From NCBI GenBank assembly GCA_051814705.1, contig JBPWQW010000001.1, positions 744,001-808,000 of the forward strand: DNA of 64,000 nt, read 5' to 3'. Of the stretch, positions 8,246 through 18,009 are shown in pieces (positions within the stretch are counted from its first letter, which is position 1; every line of letters starts with the position of its first letter). A program made the translations under genes and the position numbers. This DNA is from Geojedonia sp051814705. GTDB lineage: Bacteria; Bacteroidota; Bacteroidia; Flavobacteriales; Flavobacteriaceae. The notes under the pieces were generated by a model. The model was not told where the DNA came from, did no database searches, and saw nothing but the letters and a program-made list of their open reading frames with translations.

Positions 8246-9157
8246 ATGGATAAAGATAATTTAATAAAAAAGTGGCTGAAAGGCGAGTTGACCGATGCTG
8301 AAATGGAAGCATTTAAACAGTTGGAGGATTATAAATTGAATATATCCATTATTGAAAGTGCAAAGCACTTTAAGGCTTCTATAATTTCAACTGTTGAAGA
8401 TTTTAATAGGTTTAAGGAGCACTATTATGCAAGGAAAGTATCTAATAAAAAACTGTACTGGCAACATCCAATATTAAAAATCGCTGCTATTTTAGTAATT
8501 GCATTTGGGATTTATTTCTGGCTCTTTTATAATAATACCATACTAGCAAAAACTTTAGCAAGTGAAAAAACCACTATAGAATTACCCGATCATTCTCTAG
8601 TTTCCTTAAATGCCTTTTCAAAAATCGAATTCAACAAGCAAGGATGGAATAAAAAAAGGGAAGTGTATCTTGACGGTGAGGCTTTTTTTAAGGTGATTAA
8701 GGGAAAAACATTTGAAGTGATTACCGATGATGGCAGAGTCACTGTTGTTGGTACCCAGTTTAATGTCAAGCAACGCAATCATTACTTTGAAGTAAAATGC
8801 TTTGAAGGGAAAGTTAAAGTGTCTTCTAATGGAATAGAAAAAATACTTGAAAAAGGAGATACTTATCAAATTTTGGATGGGAAATTTGTTGGAAGCAAAA
8901 CGGTTTCAAATGCTCCATCTTGGATAGAGAACAAAAGTCTTTTCCAGGCGATTCCATTACAGGAAGTTTTGGCAGAAGTTGAAAGACAATATAATATAGA
9001 AATAACATACAAAAACATTAATACCAGTCGGTTGTTTACAGGAGGTTTTGTACACGATAATTTGGAAAACGCCCTAATTTCTATTACAAAACCCATGAAT
9101 TTAACTTATGAAATGAGTTCGTCAAACCTTGTAAGGCTTCATGAGGAAAATCAATAG
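8246..9157 (+). CDS. FecR-type anti-sigma factor
   Basis: A 303-residue inner-membrane protein: an N-terminal cytoplasmic sigma-binding segment (MDKDNLIKKWLKGELTDAEMEAF), one transmembrane helix near residue 80 (ILKIAAILVIAFGIYFWLF), then the periplasmic FecR beta domain (TIELPDHSLVSLNAFSKIEF, REVYLDGEAFFKV, FEVITDDGRVTVVGTQFNV) and a C-terminal DUF4974 domain (LFQAIPLQEVLAEVERQYNIEI). It should hold the sigma factor inactive until the receptor N-domain signals across the periplasm. The ATG used is preceded by an AGGAG sequence; an upstream TTG at 8219 would add 9 residues. Its 3' end overlaps the receptor gene by 17 bp, implying translational coupling. Confidence 0.93.
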   Translation: MDKDNLIKKWLKGELTDAEMEAFKQLEDYKLNISIIESAKHFKASIISTVEDFNRFKEHYYARKVSNKKLYWQHPILKIAAILVIAFGIYFWLFYNNTILAKTLASEKTTIELPDHSLVSLNAFSKIEFNKQGWNKKREVYLDGEAFFKVIKGKTFEVITDDGRVTVVGTQFNVKQRNHYFEVKCFEGKVKVSSNGIEKILEKGDTYQILDGKFVGSKTVSNAPSWIENKSLFQAIPLQEVLAEVERQYNIEITYKNINTSRLFTGGFVHDNLENALISITKPMNLTYEMSSSNLVRLHEENQ

Positions 9158-11660
9158 ACTGATCGTTTTAGCTTCCAGTATTTTACTCATTAATGCTTGT
9201 GTATTACATGCCCAAGAGCGCCATGAGCCTATACCGTTATCAGAGCTATTCGTTTTACTTCAGACCAAGTTCGAGGTTCAATTTAATTATGCCGAAGATG
9301 TCATTGCTGGAATAGTATTGAGCCCACCTCCAGAGAACCTTACCCTTCAGGAATCATTGCTCTATCTTCAGCAAAACACCAATTTATCATTTACGTCATT
9401 ACATGATAATTTAATACTGGTGACTTCAAAACAACCTTTGATTTTATGCGGCTTTTTAAAAAGTATGGACGATCAAGCATCTGTGTCTTTGGCTTCGATA
9501 CAGGGTCAAAAGAACACAACCATAAGTGATGATCAAGGTTTTTTTCGGCTTGAAGTGTTCAATGAAGATGAAATCATTACCATTCGTCATATAGGGTTTA
9601 AAACCTTTTCGAGAACTTTTAAGGAACTTGCTTCTGCAGGTTGTGAAAAGGTCTTACTTGAACCTCAGTTTCAAAATCTCACCGAGGTTATTGTTTCAAA
9701 TTATATTACAAGTGGCATCAATAAATTGAGTGATGGATCTTTTTCTATGGATTTCTCAAATTTTGGAATTTTGCCAGGCTTGGTTGGAGCAGATGTATTG
9801 CAGTCAGTCCAAGCGTTTCCAGGAATTCAAAGTATTAATGAAACCGTTTCAAACATTAATATTCGTGGAGGGACCCATGATCAAAATTTATTACTTTGGG
9901 ATGATATCAAGATGTATCAATCTGGACATTTTTTTGGCTTGATTTCTATGTATAATCCTCAAATTACCCATAAAGTATTTTTGACAAAAAACGGAACCGA
10001 CGTAAGTCATACCGATGGGGTTTCTGGTACGATTGCTATGCAAACCGAAGGACAAGTCAATTCAAAAATTAGAGGTAATATCGGGGTTAATTTTACAGAT
10101 GCCAACGGTTTTGTAGACGTGCCTATAGGTAAAAAATCATCTTTGCAGGTCGCTGCAAGAAAATCGATCAGTGATTTTTTTGAAACGCCCACCTACAAGG
10201 CTTTTTTTAATAGAATTTCCCAAAACACAGAAGTAGAAAGCAATTCTGCCAACATTACAAATTCTGATAAAAGCTTTGATTTTTATGACACGTCCTTTCG
10301 TTGGATTTATAATATTAGTAATAAAGATTATTTAAAAGTCAATTTTATAAACGTAAGAAACGAGTTGCAGTTTAATGAAAACACCATTGTTGACAATGAA
10401 GAGAAATCCAGACAAAGTAATGTCGTCCAAAATAGTATTGCAGAGGGCATTCAATACAAAAGAATCTGGAACGACAAAGTTCAAACATCAATTGAAATCT
10501 ATGAAACAGATTACAAGCTTAAGGCCATTAATGCCAATATTATGGATTCTCAGCGGTTTCTTCAAGAAAATAAGGTTTCTGAAACAAGCTTTAAATTAAA
10601 GTTCGATTATAAACTGAATGATGCCTTTAGTTTTTTAAACGGTTATCACGTTGTCGAGACTGAAGTTACAAATTTAGATGATGTTGACAATCCGGTATTT
10701 AAGAAATTAGTGTCAGAAGTTGTGAGAGAACATGCTTTGTTTTCTCAAGTTGGGTATAAATCTAAAAGCAAAAACACCAATCTAAATCTTGGTATTAGGG
10801 GGAATTTTATTGGAAAGTTCAACAAAACAATTATTGAGCCTCGTTTAAGTTTTAGCCAGCGTTTTTTAAGTCATTTTACACTTGAAGTGTTGGGAGAATT
10901 TAAGCATCAAAGCACATCTCAAGTCATTAATTTTCAAAATGACTTTTTGGGAATTGAAAAGCGAAGATGGCAGTTGTCCAATAATGAAGATATCCCAATC
11001 ATTAGGAGCAAACAAATATCTACAGGCCTCAATTTTAGCAGGGCGGGTTGGTTGGTTAGCGCTGAAGCTTATTATAAAAAAGTCAATGGAATAAACTCAC
11101 AAAGCCAAGGTTTTCTAAATCAATATGAATTTGTTAGGGCCGACGGGAGTTATAAGGCCGTTGGACTTGATGTTTTGATTAGAAAAAGCTTTTATAAATT
11201 CAATTCTTGGTTGAGTTATTCTTATATGGACAATACCTATAGGTTTCCAGATTTTGAGGCCAACTCCTTTCTAAGTAATTATAATATAGACCATTCAATT
11301 ACAATTGGCACAACATATACAACAAACCATTTAAAACTTGCCGCTGGATTGAATTGGCATTCGGGAAAACCCACAACAACACCTATTTCAGGTCATGAAA
11401 TCAGTGATGGGGCTATTAATTATGAAAAAATAAATCGGGCAACACTTCAAGATTATATGAGGCTAGATATCTCAGCAGTTTATAAACTGAAATTGGGGCA
11501 AAAAACCGATGCCAATGTTGGATTATCAATCTGGAATGTTTTGGATAAAGAAAATATAATCAACAATTATTACCGCATCATTAATGAGACTATAAGCGAA
11601 ACACAACAACGATCTTTAGGGTTTACTCCCAATATTGTTTTAAGAGTTTTTTTTAATTAA
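9141..11660 (+). CDS. FecA-type TonB-dependent receptor with STN signalling domain
   Basis: An 839-residue outer-membrane receptor. After a signal peptide (residues 1-24) comes an STN domain (about 31-100; PIPLSELFVLLQTKFEVQFNY and LTLQESLLYLQQNTNLSF), which signals to FecR, then a carboxypeptidase-like regulatory domain (about 105-170), the plug (GLVGADVLQSVQAFPGIQSINETVSNINIRGG, near 215) and a 22-strand-type barrel ending NIVLRVFFN. The ligand is unknown: no SusD-like partner is adjacent, and a siderophore, peptide or other small ligand is possible. The combination with FecI/FecR supports autoregulated uptake. Confidence 0.9.
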   Translation: MRKINRLIVLASSILLINACVLHAQERHEPIPLSELFVLLQTKFEVQFNYAEDVIAGIVLSPPPENLTLQESLLYLQQNTNLSFTSLHDNLILVTSKQPLILCGFLKSMDDQASVSLASIQGQKNTTISDDQGFFRLEVFNEDEIITIRHIGFKTFSRTFKELASAGCEKVLLEPQFQNLTEVIVSNYITSGINKLSDGSFSMDFSNFGILPGLVGADVLQSVQAFPGIQSINETVSNINIRGGTHDQNLLLWDDIKMYQSGHFFGLISMYNPQITHKVFLTKNGTDVSHTDGVSGTIAMQTEGQVNSKIRGNIGVNFTDANGFVDVPIGKKSSLQVAARKSISDFFETPTYKAFFNRISQNTEVESNSANITNSDKSFDFYDTSFRWIYNISNKDYLKVNFINVRNELQFNENTIVDNEEKSRQSNVVQNSIAEGIQYKRIWNDKVQTSIEIYETDYKLKAINANIMDSQRFLQENKVSETSFKLKFDYKLNDAFSFLNGYHVVETEVTNLDDVDNPVFKKLVSEVVREHALFSQVGYKSKSKNTNLNLGIRGNFIGKFNKTIIEPRLSFSQRFLSHFTLEVLGEFKHQSTSQVINFQNDFLGIEKRRWQLSNNEDIPIIRSKQISTGLNFSRAGWLVSAEAYYKKVNGINSQSQGFLNQYEFVRADGSYKAVGLDVLIRKSFYKFNSWLSYSYMDNTYRFPDFEANSFLSNYNIDHSITIGTTYTTNHLKLAAGLNWHSGKPTTTPISGHEISDGAINYEKINRATLQDYMRLDISAVYKLKLGQKTDANVGLSIWNVLDKENIINNYYRIINETISETQQRSLGFTPNIVLRVFFN

Positions 11661-11675
11661 TTTTCACAATAATAG

Positions 11676-11697
11676 AAGGTGTTTTGTAACACTTTCG
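11676..11697 (+). terminator. weak terminator-like hairpin after the receptor gene
   Basis: AAGGTGTT (11676-11683) pairs with AACACTTT (11688-11695) around a TTGT loop, with one wobble pair, 15 bp after the receptor stop. The T-run is only three bases, so this is tentative. Confidence 0.35.
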
Positions 11698-11800
11698 CAT
11701 TTTATCCCTTTAAAATTAGATAATTAATAAAACTTTATCATTTGGATGTCTTTTGAATTAGCTTTACTATTTTTATAGATACTTTAGAATCCATAAAAAC

Positions 11801-14386
11801 ATGTCTGCACAACCTAAATTAGTAAGATTTCAACAAAATGTTTTAGCAAAATACCATATTTACAACAGTATTTTTGTGACTTTACCATTCAATACAGTTA
11901 CTAAAACTGGCGCACTTTTGCCTTTATTTCATGAGACCTGTGTTAAAGGTTATGCTAATGGAGATAATCCTACCACAATTGTAGATACTTTTTTTAAAAA
12001 ATACCAAGCCAGACGCACCAAAGAAAGCCAAATCAATTTATTGTTCCGATTTATTCAATTTATTGAAAGACAAGTTGTATTGTTTGACGCTGTCGAGGAT
12101 GCAGCTTTTCCAATTGTGAACCATATGGAAGGGATTGGAACATTGAGAAGTTTAAAAGAGGCTGCGGTTTCTGAAGATAAATTAAAACAACTTAAACATT
12201 ATTTGAAAGAATTTAAGGTTCGTATTGTTTTAACGGCACACCCAACCCAGTTTTATCCAGGAAGTGTTTTAGGAATTATTACTGATTTAACCAAAGCCAT
12301 AAAAGAAAACGATTTACTTAGAATAAAAGACTTGCTTGCTCAACTAGGAAAAACCCCATTTTTTAAACATATTAAACCAACCCCTTACGATGAAGCAGTG
12401 AGCTTAATTTGGTATTTGGAAAATGTGTTTTACCATTCGTTTGGAACCATTTACAATTACATACAGCAGAATATTTTTGATAACAAACAAATCGCTAACG
12501 AGATTATAAATATTGGTTTTTGGCCGGGTGGTGATCGAGATGGTAACCCCTATGTCACCCCGGAAATCACATTAAAAGTTGCCGAGAGGTTAAAATTTAC
12601 CATCCTTAAGAATTATTATAGAGATGTCAGGATTCTAAAAAGAAAGTTGACTTTTAAAGGCATTGAAGATCGTATGCAAGATTTGGAAATAAAACTTTAT
12701 GAAAGCTTTACCAAGCCTGATGCTAATGAACCCTTCGATTTGAAGCAACTTATTAGCGAGCTTCAAGCTATTAAGGCCATTGTTGTTAAAGAAAATCAAT
12801 CGTTATATGCTCATGAAATAGACAGTTTGCTGAATAAAATACATTTGTTTAAGTTACATTTTGCTACTTTGGACATTCGCCAAGATAGTCGTGCCCACGA
12901 TAAAGTCTTTTCTTCACTAGTTGAAACATTGATTGCTTCTGGAAGTACGATCTTCCCTAAAAATTATAACACGCTTTCACAAGCCGATCAAATTAAAATT
13001 CTTTCTAAAGTCAAAGGGCCCATAGATTTATCTTTATTTGATGATGACGAAGTTTTAAAAACTTTACACATTATCAAAGCAATTAAAACCATTCAGCAGA
13101 GCAATGGGGAGCAAGCTGTAAATCGATATATAATAAGTAATAATCAAACAGCACTTAACGTGATGCAACTGTTTGCCATGTTAAAATTGGTAGCCTTTGA
13201 AGATGACTTAACCGTTGATATTGGCCCATTATTTGAAACCATAGATGACCTTGAAAACGCAGATTCGGTGATGAAAGAACTCTATACCAATCCCGTTTAT
13301 AGCGCCCATTTAAAAAAGCGTGGTAATAAACAAACCATTATGTTGGGCTTTAGCGATGGAACAAAAGACGGGGGTTATCTTATGGCCAATTGGGGCATAT
13401 TTAAGGCCAAAGAGCGCCTTACTAAAGTTTCGAAACGCTATGGAATAACCGCTATTTTCTTCGATGGTAGAGGAGGGCCGCCAGCAAGAGGAGGTGGTAA
13501 GACACACCAATTTTATGCCTCATTGGGGCCTACTATTGAGGCTAAAGAAGTTCAGGTTACCATTCAAGGGCAAACCATAAGCTCCAATTTTGGGACTATG
13601 GATTCTTCTCAATACAACCTAGAACAGTTAATCAGTTCTGGAATTGTAAACAAATTGAATGAAACCAATCTTAAAATGTCAAAAGAAAGCATTAAGGTAA
13701 TGGATAAACTAGCTAAAATAAGCTACCAAGCCTATGTTGATTTTAAAAATCATCCTATGTTTTTGCCTTATTTAGAACGGATGAGTACTCTAAAATATTA
13801 TGCTAAGACCAACATAGGAAGTCGACCTACAAAACGAGGTAAATCGGAAGAATTAGTATTTGCTGATTTAAGGGCGATACCTTTTGTGGGTTCTTGGAGT
13901 CAATTAAAACAAAATGTCCCAGGATTTTTTGGTGTAGGCACTGCACTTAAAGCCTTTGAAGATAAAGGAGAGTTTATAAAAGTAAAACAACTTTATAAGA
14001 GTTCTAACTTTTTTAAAACTTTGATAGAAAACAGTATGATGTCCCTTTCAAAATCCTTTTTTGACCTCACTAAATATATGGCGGATGACGAAGAGTTTGG
14101 TGAATTTTGGAACATCATCTACGATGAATATGTTCTTACCAAACGTTTGGTCTTAAAAGTAACGGGGTTTAAGGATTTAATGCAAGAAGAACCTAGTGGT
14201 AAATCATCTATTGATATTAGAGAATCTATTGTGTTGCCACTATTGACCATTCAACAGTATGCCTTAAAGAAAATTCAGGAGTTACGAAAAACCACTCCAA
14301 TTGATGAAGCCCAACTTGAGGTTTACGAAAAAATAGTGATGCGATCTTTATTTGGAAATATCAATGCCAGCCGAAATTCGGCCTAA
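11801..14386 (+). CDS. ppc: phosphoenolpyruvate carboxylase
   Basis: An 861-residue enzyme that carboxylates PEP with bicarbonate to oxaloacetate, an anaplerotic step. Catalytic blocks are visible: VLTAHPTQFYPGS (catalytic His, near residue 148), FWPGGDRDGNPYVT, LGFSDGTKDGGYL (Mg-binding Asp and catalytic Lys, near 522), FFDGRGGPPARGGG (Arg residues binding PEP), GSRPTKRGK and LRAIPFVGSWSQLK. It is slightly shorter than E. coli Ppc (883). It has lineage variants: FFDGRGG in place of the usual FHGRGG, and a C-terminus ending RNSA rather than RNTG. It stands alone with a terminator downstream. Confidence 0.95.
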   Translation: MSAQPKLVRFQQNVLAKYHIYNSIFVTLPFNTVTKTGALLPLFHETCVKGYANGDNPTTIVDTFFKKYQARRTKESQINLLFRFIQFIERQVVLFDAVEDAAFPIVNHMEGIGTLRSLKEAAVSEDKLKQLKHYLKEFKVRIVLTAHPTQFYPGSVLGIITDLTKAIKENDLLRIKDLLAQLGKTPFFKHIKPTPYDEAVSLIWYLENVFYHSFGTIYNYIQQNIFDNKQIANEIINIGFWPGGDRDGNPYVTPEITLKVAERLKFTILKNYYRDVRILKRKLTFKGIEDRMQDLEIKLYESFTKPDANEPFDLKQLISELQAIKAIVVKENQSLYAHEIDSLLNKIHLFKLHFATLDIRQDSRAHDKVFSSLVETLIASGSTIFPKNYNTLSQADQIKILSKVKGPIDLSLFDDDEVLKTLHIIKAIKTIQQSNGEQAVNRYIISNNQTALNVMQLFAMLKLVAFEDDLTVDIGPLFETIDDLENADSVMKELYTNPVYSAHLKKRGNKQTIMLGFSDGTKDGGYLMANWGIFKAKERLTKVSKRYGITAIFFDGRGGPPARGGGKTHQFYASLGPTIEAKEVQVTIQGQTISSNFGTMDSSQYNLEQLISSGIVNKLNETNLKMSKESIKVMDKLAKISYQAYVDFKNHPMFLPYLERMSTLKYYAKTNIGSRPTKRGKSEELVFADLRAIPFVGSWSQLKQNVPGFFGVGTALKAFEDKGEFIKVKQLYKSSNFFKTLIENSMMSLSKSFFDLTKYMADDEEFGEFWNIIYDEYVLTKRLVLKVTGFKDLMQEEPSGKSSIDIRESIVLPLLTIQQYALKKIQELRKTTPIDEAQLEVYEKIVMRSLFGNINASRNSA

Positions 14387-14393
14387 ATAAAAT

Positions 14394-14429
14394 AAAAAAA
14401 AGACTCGTTTTTTGATACGAGTCTTTTTT
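14394..14429. terminator. bidirectional terminator between ppc and the OmpA gene
   Basis: AGACTCGT (14401-14408) and ACGAGTCT (14417-14424) form a stem flanked by a 5' A-run and a 3' T-run, serving ppc on the plus strand and the OmpA-family gene on the minus strand. Confidence 0.88.
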
Positions 14430-14448
14430 ATTAATGTCATTTTGAGAT

Positions 14449-15153
14449 CTAATTGCCAGCTTGCTTATTGGCATCATCTACCATTTTTTGGTTAGGTAAA
14501 ATAGCCACATTTACGCGTCTATTTTTTGCACGACCCTCAGCTGTTGAGTTGTCATGTATGGGTTGAGTTTCACCAAACCAATTGGTTTTGAATCGTCCAC
14601 TGCTTAATCCTTTATTGATTAAATAGTTGGTAACCGCATAAGCCCTATTTTTAGAAAGCGTCATATTGTAAGCTTCAGAACCAGCACTATCTGTATGTCC
14701 TACTACTAATATATCGGTGTTTGGATATTCTAAAAACACAGCCGATAATTTATTAAGAGTAATTTGAGAAGCCGTATTAATATTATATTTTTCAGTTGCG
14801 AAATAAACACCACTATTCTCATCAAAGGTCACCACAATGGCATCATCAACACGTTCTACTTTGGCTCCTGGGATTTCTTCTTCAATTTTTTGTGCTTGCT
14901 TATCCATTTGATTTCCAATAATAACACCAGCAGTACCGCCTACGACACCGCCAATAACAGCACCTAATTCCCCATTTCCGCCTTTACCAACATTGTTCCC
15001 AATGATCGCGCCAATAACGGCTCCACCAGCAGCACCAATGACGGCTCCTTTTTGTTTGTTATTAGCATTCTGAATGGCTTTACAGTTAGTAAGAGAAATA
15101 GTTAAAAGTATTGCTAAGCAAATGATTCCTATTTTATGTATTATCCTTTTCAT
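14449..15153 (-). CDS. OmpA-family lipoprotein with glycine zipper
   Basis: A 234-residue lipoprotein (signal ending TISLTNC). Residues about 35-80 are a glycine-zipper segment (AVIGAAGGAVIGAIIGNNVG, GAVIGGVVGGTAGVIIGNQ), followed by an OmpA C-terminal peptidoglycan-binding domain (about 115-225): TDILVVGHTDSAGSEAYNMTLSKNRAYAV with the conserved Asp, and NRRVNVAI with the conserved Arg. It probably anchors the outer membrane to the cell wall. It begins 6 bp after the lipocalin-like gene, so the two are likely cotranscribed. Confidence 0.93.
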   Translation of the reverse strand: MKRIIHKIGIICLAILLTISLTNCKAIQNANNKQKGAVIGAAGGAVIGAIIGNNVGKGGNGELGAVIGGVVGGTAGVIIGNQMDKQAQKIEEEIPGAKVERVDDAIVVTFDENSGVYFATEKYNINTASQITLNKLSAVFLEYPNTDILVVGHTDSAGSEAYNMTLSKNRAYAVTNYLINKGLSSGRFKTNWFGETQPIHDNSTAEGRAKNRRVNVAILPNQKMVDDANKQAGN

Positions 15154-15159
15154 AATTTT

Positions 15160-15630
15160 TTAAATTTTATTAAAATTCATAGTTATTGTAAATGGCGCTC
15201 CATCAACTATAAGGGTTTGTTGCCATTGCATTAAAGTTTCAGATAAGGCTTTCAGATTTAAACGAAACCCTTGATTCGTATCCGATTTATACTTCTCATT
15301 AGTCGGTTTTAACATAAAGTCATATAGTCCAGTTTCTGCATGTTCTTCTTGAATCGTAAATATAAAATTCCTAATTCCTGTAGAGCAGCTCGATTCATTT
15401 ATAGTATAGGTCCCTGTATTATTATTGGGCACAAACTGCCATGTACTGCCTTCAAAACAGTCTTTAGAGGTATCATTAAGTAGGGTGACATTATATTTTC
15501 CGGCTTTATCATAGGTTACTGAATTTAATGTCCAGCTTCCTTTAATAATTGTTTTTGATTGTCTTAAAGTTTTTGATGAACTGCAACTGAATAAACCAAT
15601 TGCCAATAGAAGTAGGATAACTCGTTTCAT
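15160..15630 (-). CDS. lipocalin-like lipoprotein
   Basis: A 156-residue protein with a lipoprotein signal (MKRVILLLLAIGLFSC) and the flavobacterial lipocalin-like pattern: KGSWTLNSVTYD near residue 30, CFEGSTWQFVPNNNTGTYTI near 60 and a WQQTLIVDGAPFTITMNF C-terminal strand region. The barrel may bind a hydrophobic ligand; no specific function is known. It is the upstream member of a two-gene unit with the OmpA-family lipoprotein. The 230 bp between this gene's start and metG holds its promoter region; I saw no other feature there. Confidence 0.82.
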   Translation of the reverse strand: MKRVILLLLAIGLFSCSSSKTLRQSKTIIKGSWTLNSVTYDKAGKYNVTLLNDTSKDCFEGSTWQFVPNNNTGTYTINESSCSTGIRNFIFTIQEEHAETGLYDFMLKPTNEKYKSDTNQGFRLNLKALSETLMQWQQTLIVDGAPFTITMNFNKI

Positions 15631-15860
15631 GATTATGTGTGTTTTTATTGTTTACAAAAGTGCCACTTGATTGACGATTTCATATTATAGGATTATTTCT
15701 TATGATTATATAATTTCCATTTGGATTTAAATCATTTATAAACCTATTGTAGGGTATCATTTAGTTCTTATCTGTTAAAAACCTTAATATATACGAAGTT
15801 GAATACGTGTTTAGATGTTGTCTTAAAGTTTAAAATGGAGTATCAGTTTAAATACAATTT

Positions 15861-17939
15861 TCAACTGATATGCAATCCATTCGCTACAGTTTGGTCATCA
15901 GGATTGACAAACACAAATTTCCCTTGGGTATTTTCAGTCATTAAAATCATGCCTTGGCTGTCTATACCCCGTAATGTTCTTGGTGCCAAATTGACCAAAA
16001 CGGTTACTTTTTTACCCACAACTTCTTCCGCCGTAAAACTTTCAGCGATACCAGAAACAATCGTTCTAATATCCATTCCTGTATCTACTTTTAAACGCAT
16101 TAATTTTTTGGTTTTGGGCATTACTGAAGCTTCCAAAATAGTGCCGACACGAATGTCCAACTTGCTAAAATCATCAAAAGTGATGGTCTCTTTTTGGGGC
16201 TCGATAGTTTTATTTTCTGCTTCATTGGCAGCTTTACTTGAGATTAACTTATCCAATTGTTTTTGTATCGTCTCATCTTCAATTTTAGAGAACAATAATT
16301 CCGCTTTTCCAATTTGGTGACCAGCAGGAAGAAGAAGGTCTTTTGTTGAAATATCGTTCCATGAGTTCTCCATAGGATTCTCTTGTGTCGAATCATTCGA
16401 GCTGACATTTAGTATATGTTTAAGTTTATCTGAAGTAAACGGTAAAAAAGGTTCACTTAAAGTTGCCAGAGCTGAAGCAATTTGTAACGCGACAAACATA
16501 ATGGTCTGGGTGCGTACTTCATCTACTTTGATGACTTTCCAAGGTTCTTCGTCTGCCAAATACTTGTTCCCAAGTCTGGCAAGATTCATAAGTTCTTGCT
16601 GTGCTTCTCTAAACCTATAGCGTTCAATTGAGCTTGAAATGATCTCAGGATATGTTTTTACAGTCGCTAAAGTGTCTTTATCGACTTGAGAATATTCAGA
16701 AGGTTTTGGAACTATTCCGTTAAAGTATTTATCAGTCAGGACTACAACACGATTGATAAAGTTTCCAAAAATGGCGACTAATTCATTATTGTTTCTGGCT
16801 TGAAAATCGGCCCACGTAAAATCGTTGTCCTTGGTTTCAGGTGCATTGGCGGTCAACACATAGCGCAACACATCTTGCTGGTTTGGAAACTCCTTCAAAT
16901 ATTCAGGTAACCAAACCGCCCAATTTTTTGAGGTGGACAACTTGTTCCCTTCCAAGTTTAAAAATTCATTAGCTGGTACATTTTCTGGAAGAATATAAGA
17001 GCCTTCTGCTTTTAACATGGCAGGAAAAATGATACAGTGAAACACGATATTATCTTTTCCGATAAAATGAACCAGTTTGGTGTTTTTATCTTTCCAATAG
17101 GGTTCCCAATCTTTTCCAACACGTTTTGCCCATTCTTTAGTAGAAGATATATACCCAATCGGGGCGTCAAACCAGACATACAATACCTTGCCTTCGGCAT
17201 CAGGAAGCGGAACAGGAATGCCCCAATCCAAATCGCGGGTAACGGCACGAGGGCGTAACCCATCGTCGATCCAAGATTTTACTTGTCCGTAAACATTAGA
17301 CTTCCAATCTTTTTTGTGCCCTTTTAAAATCCATTCTTTTAAAAACGCTTCATATTTATCTAAAGGGAGAAACCAGTGTTTGGTTTGCTTGAGGGTGGGG
17401 TTGTTTCCTGTGATTGCCGATTTTGGATTTATTAAATCGGTGGCATTATGGCTTGTGCCACAACGTTCGCATTGGTCGCCGTATGCTTCTTCATAACCAC
17501 ATTTAGGACAGGTTCCAATGACAAATCGGTCAGCCAAAAACTGGTTGGCGTCTTCATCGTAGAGCTGTTCAGTCACTTCTTCGATAAAATCACCTTTTTT
17601 GTACAGCGTTTTAAAAAACTCGGATGCCGTTTCGTGATGGATTTTTGCTGATGTACGTGAATAGTTATCAAATGTAATCCCAAATTCCTCAAACGATGCT
17701 TTGATGATTGCGTGATATTTATCTACAATATCTTGAGGCGAGACGCCTTCTTTTTTGGCTTTTATGGTTATAGGGACACCATGCTCGTCACTACCGCAAA
17801 TAAAAGCAACATCATGGCCAGTCAATCGTAAATAACGAGCATAAATATCTGCAGGGACATACACTCCAGCCAAATGCCCAATATGAATGGGTCCGTTAGT
17901 GTAGGGCAATGCCGCAGTTATGGTATATCGTTTAGACAT
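15861..17939 (-). CDS. metG: methionyl-tRNA synthetase
   Basis: A 692-residue class I aminoacyl-tRNA synthetase charging tRNA-Met. Visible are the HIGH region PYTNGPIHIGHLAGVYVP (residues 12-29), a zinc knuckle CPKCGYEEAYGDQCERCG (about 143-160), the KMSKS-equivalent loop NKLSTSKNWAVW (about 335), an anticodon-binding helical domain and a C-terminal EMAP/Trbp111 tRNA-binding OB-fold (FDDFSKLDIRVGTILEASVMPKTKK, about 580-690). The start MSKRYTITAALPYTNG matches the family; an upstream in-frame start at 18002 would overlap the divergent gene. Confidence 0.97.
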   Translation of the reverse strand: MSKRYTITAALPYTNGPIHIGHLAGVYVPADIYARYLRLTGHDVAFICGSDEHGVPITIKAKKEGVSPQDIVDKYHAIIKASFEEFGITFDNYSRTSAKIHHETASEFFKTLYKKGDFIEEVTEQLYDEDANQFLADRFVIGTCPKCGYEEAYGDQCERCGTSHNATDLINPKSAITGNNPTLKQTKHWFLPLDKYEAFLKEWILKGHKKDWKSNVYGQVKSWIDDGLRPRAVTRDLDWGIPVPLPDAEGKVLYVWFDAPIGYISSTKEWAKRVGKDWEPYWKDKNTKLVHFIGKDNIVFHCIIFPAMLKAEGSYILPENVPANEFLNLEGNKLSTSKNWAVWLPEYLKEFPNQQDVLRYVLTANAPETKDNDFTWADFQARNNNELVAIFGNFINRVVVLTDKYFNGIVPKPSEYSQVDKDTLATVKTYPEIISSSIERYRFREAQQELMNLARLGNKYLADEEPWKVIKVDEVRTQTIMFVALQIASALATLSEPFLPFTSDKLKHILNVSSNDSTQENPMENSWNDISTKDLLLPAGHQIGKAELLFSKIEDETIQKQLDKLISSKAANEAENKTIEPQKETITFDDFSKLDIRVGTILEASVMPKTKKLMRLKVDTGMDIRTIVSGIAESFTAEEVVGKKVTVLVNLAPRTLRGIDSQGMILMTENTQGKFVFVNPDDQTVANGLHIS

Positions 17940-17958
17940 GGTTCTCTTTTTTGAAGCA

Positions 17959-17966
17959 CAAAAGTA
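17959..17966 (-). promoter_or_regulatory. candidate metG -7 element
   Basis: On the minus strand the sequence reads TACTTTTG, matching TAnnTTTG, 19 bp upstream of the metG start codon. No -33 TTG is obvious. Confidence 0.45.
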
Positions 17967-18009
17967 CACATTTTGAGAGCGATTTAGAAAAAAAATGTAC
18001 ATTTACATT

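Noticed and set aside
9141..11660. SusC/SusD polysaccharide-utilisation locus
   Set aside because: No SusD-like lipoprotein or glycosidase is adjacent to any of the four TonB receptors in the window.
15799..16320. Plus-strand ORF over the 3' end of metG
   Set aside because: It is an antisense reading of a confidently identified MetRS coding region and has no protein-like features.
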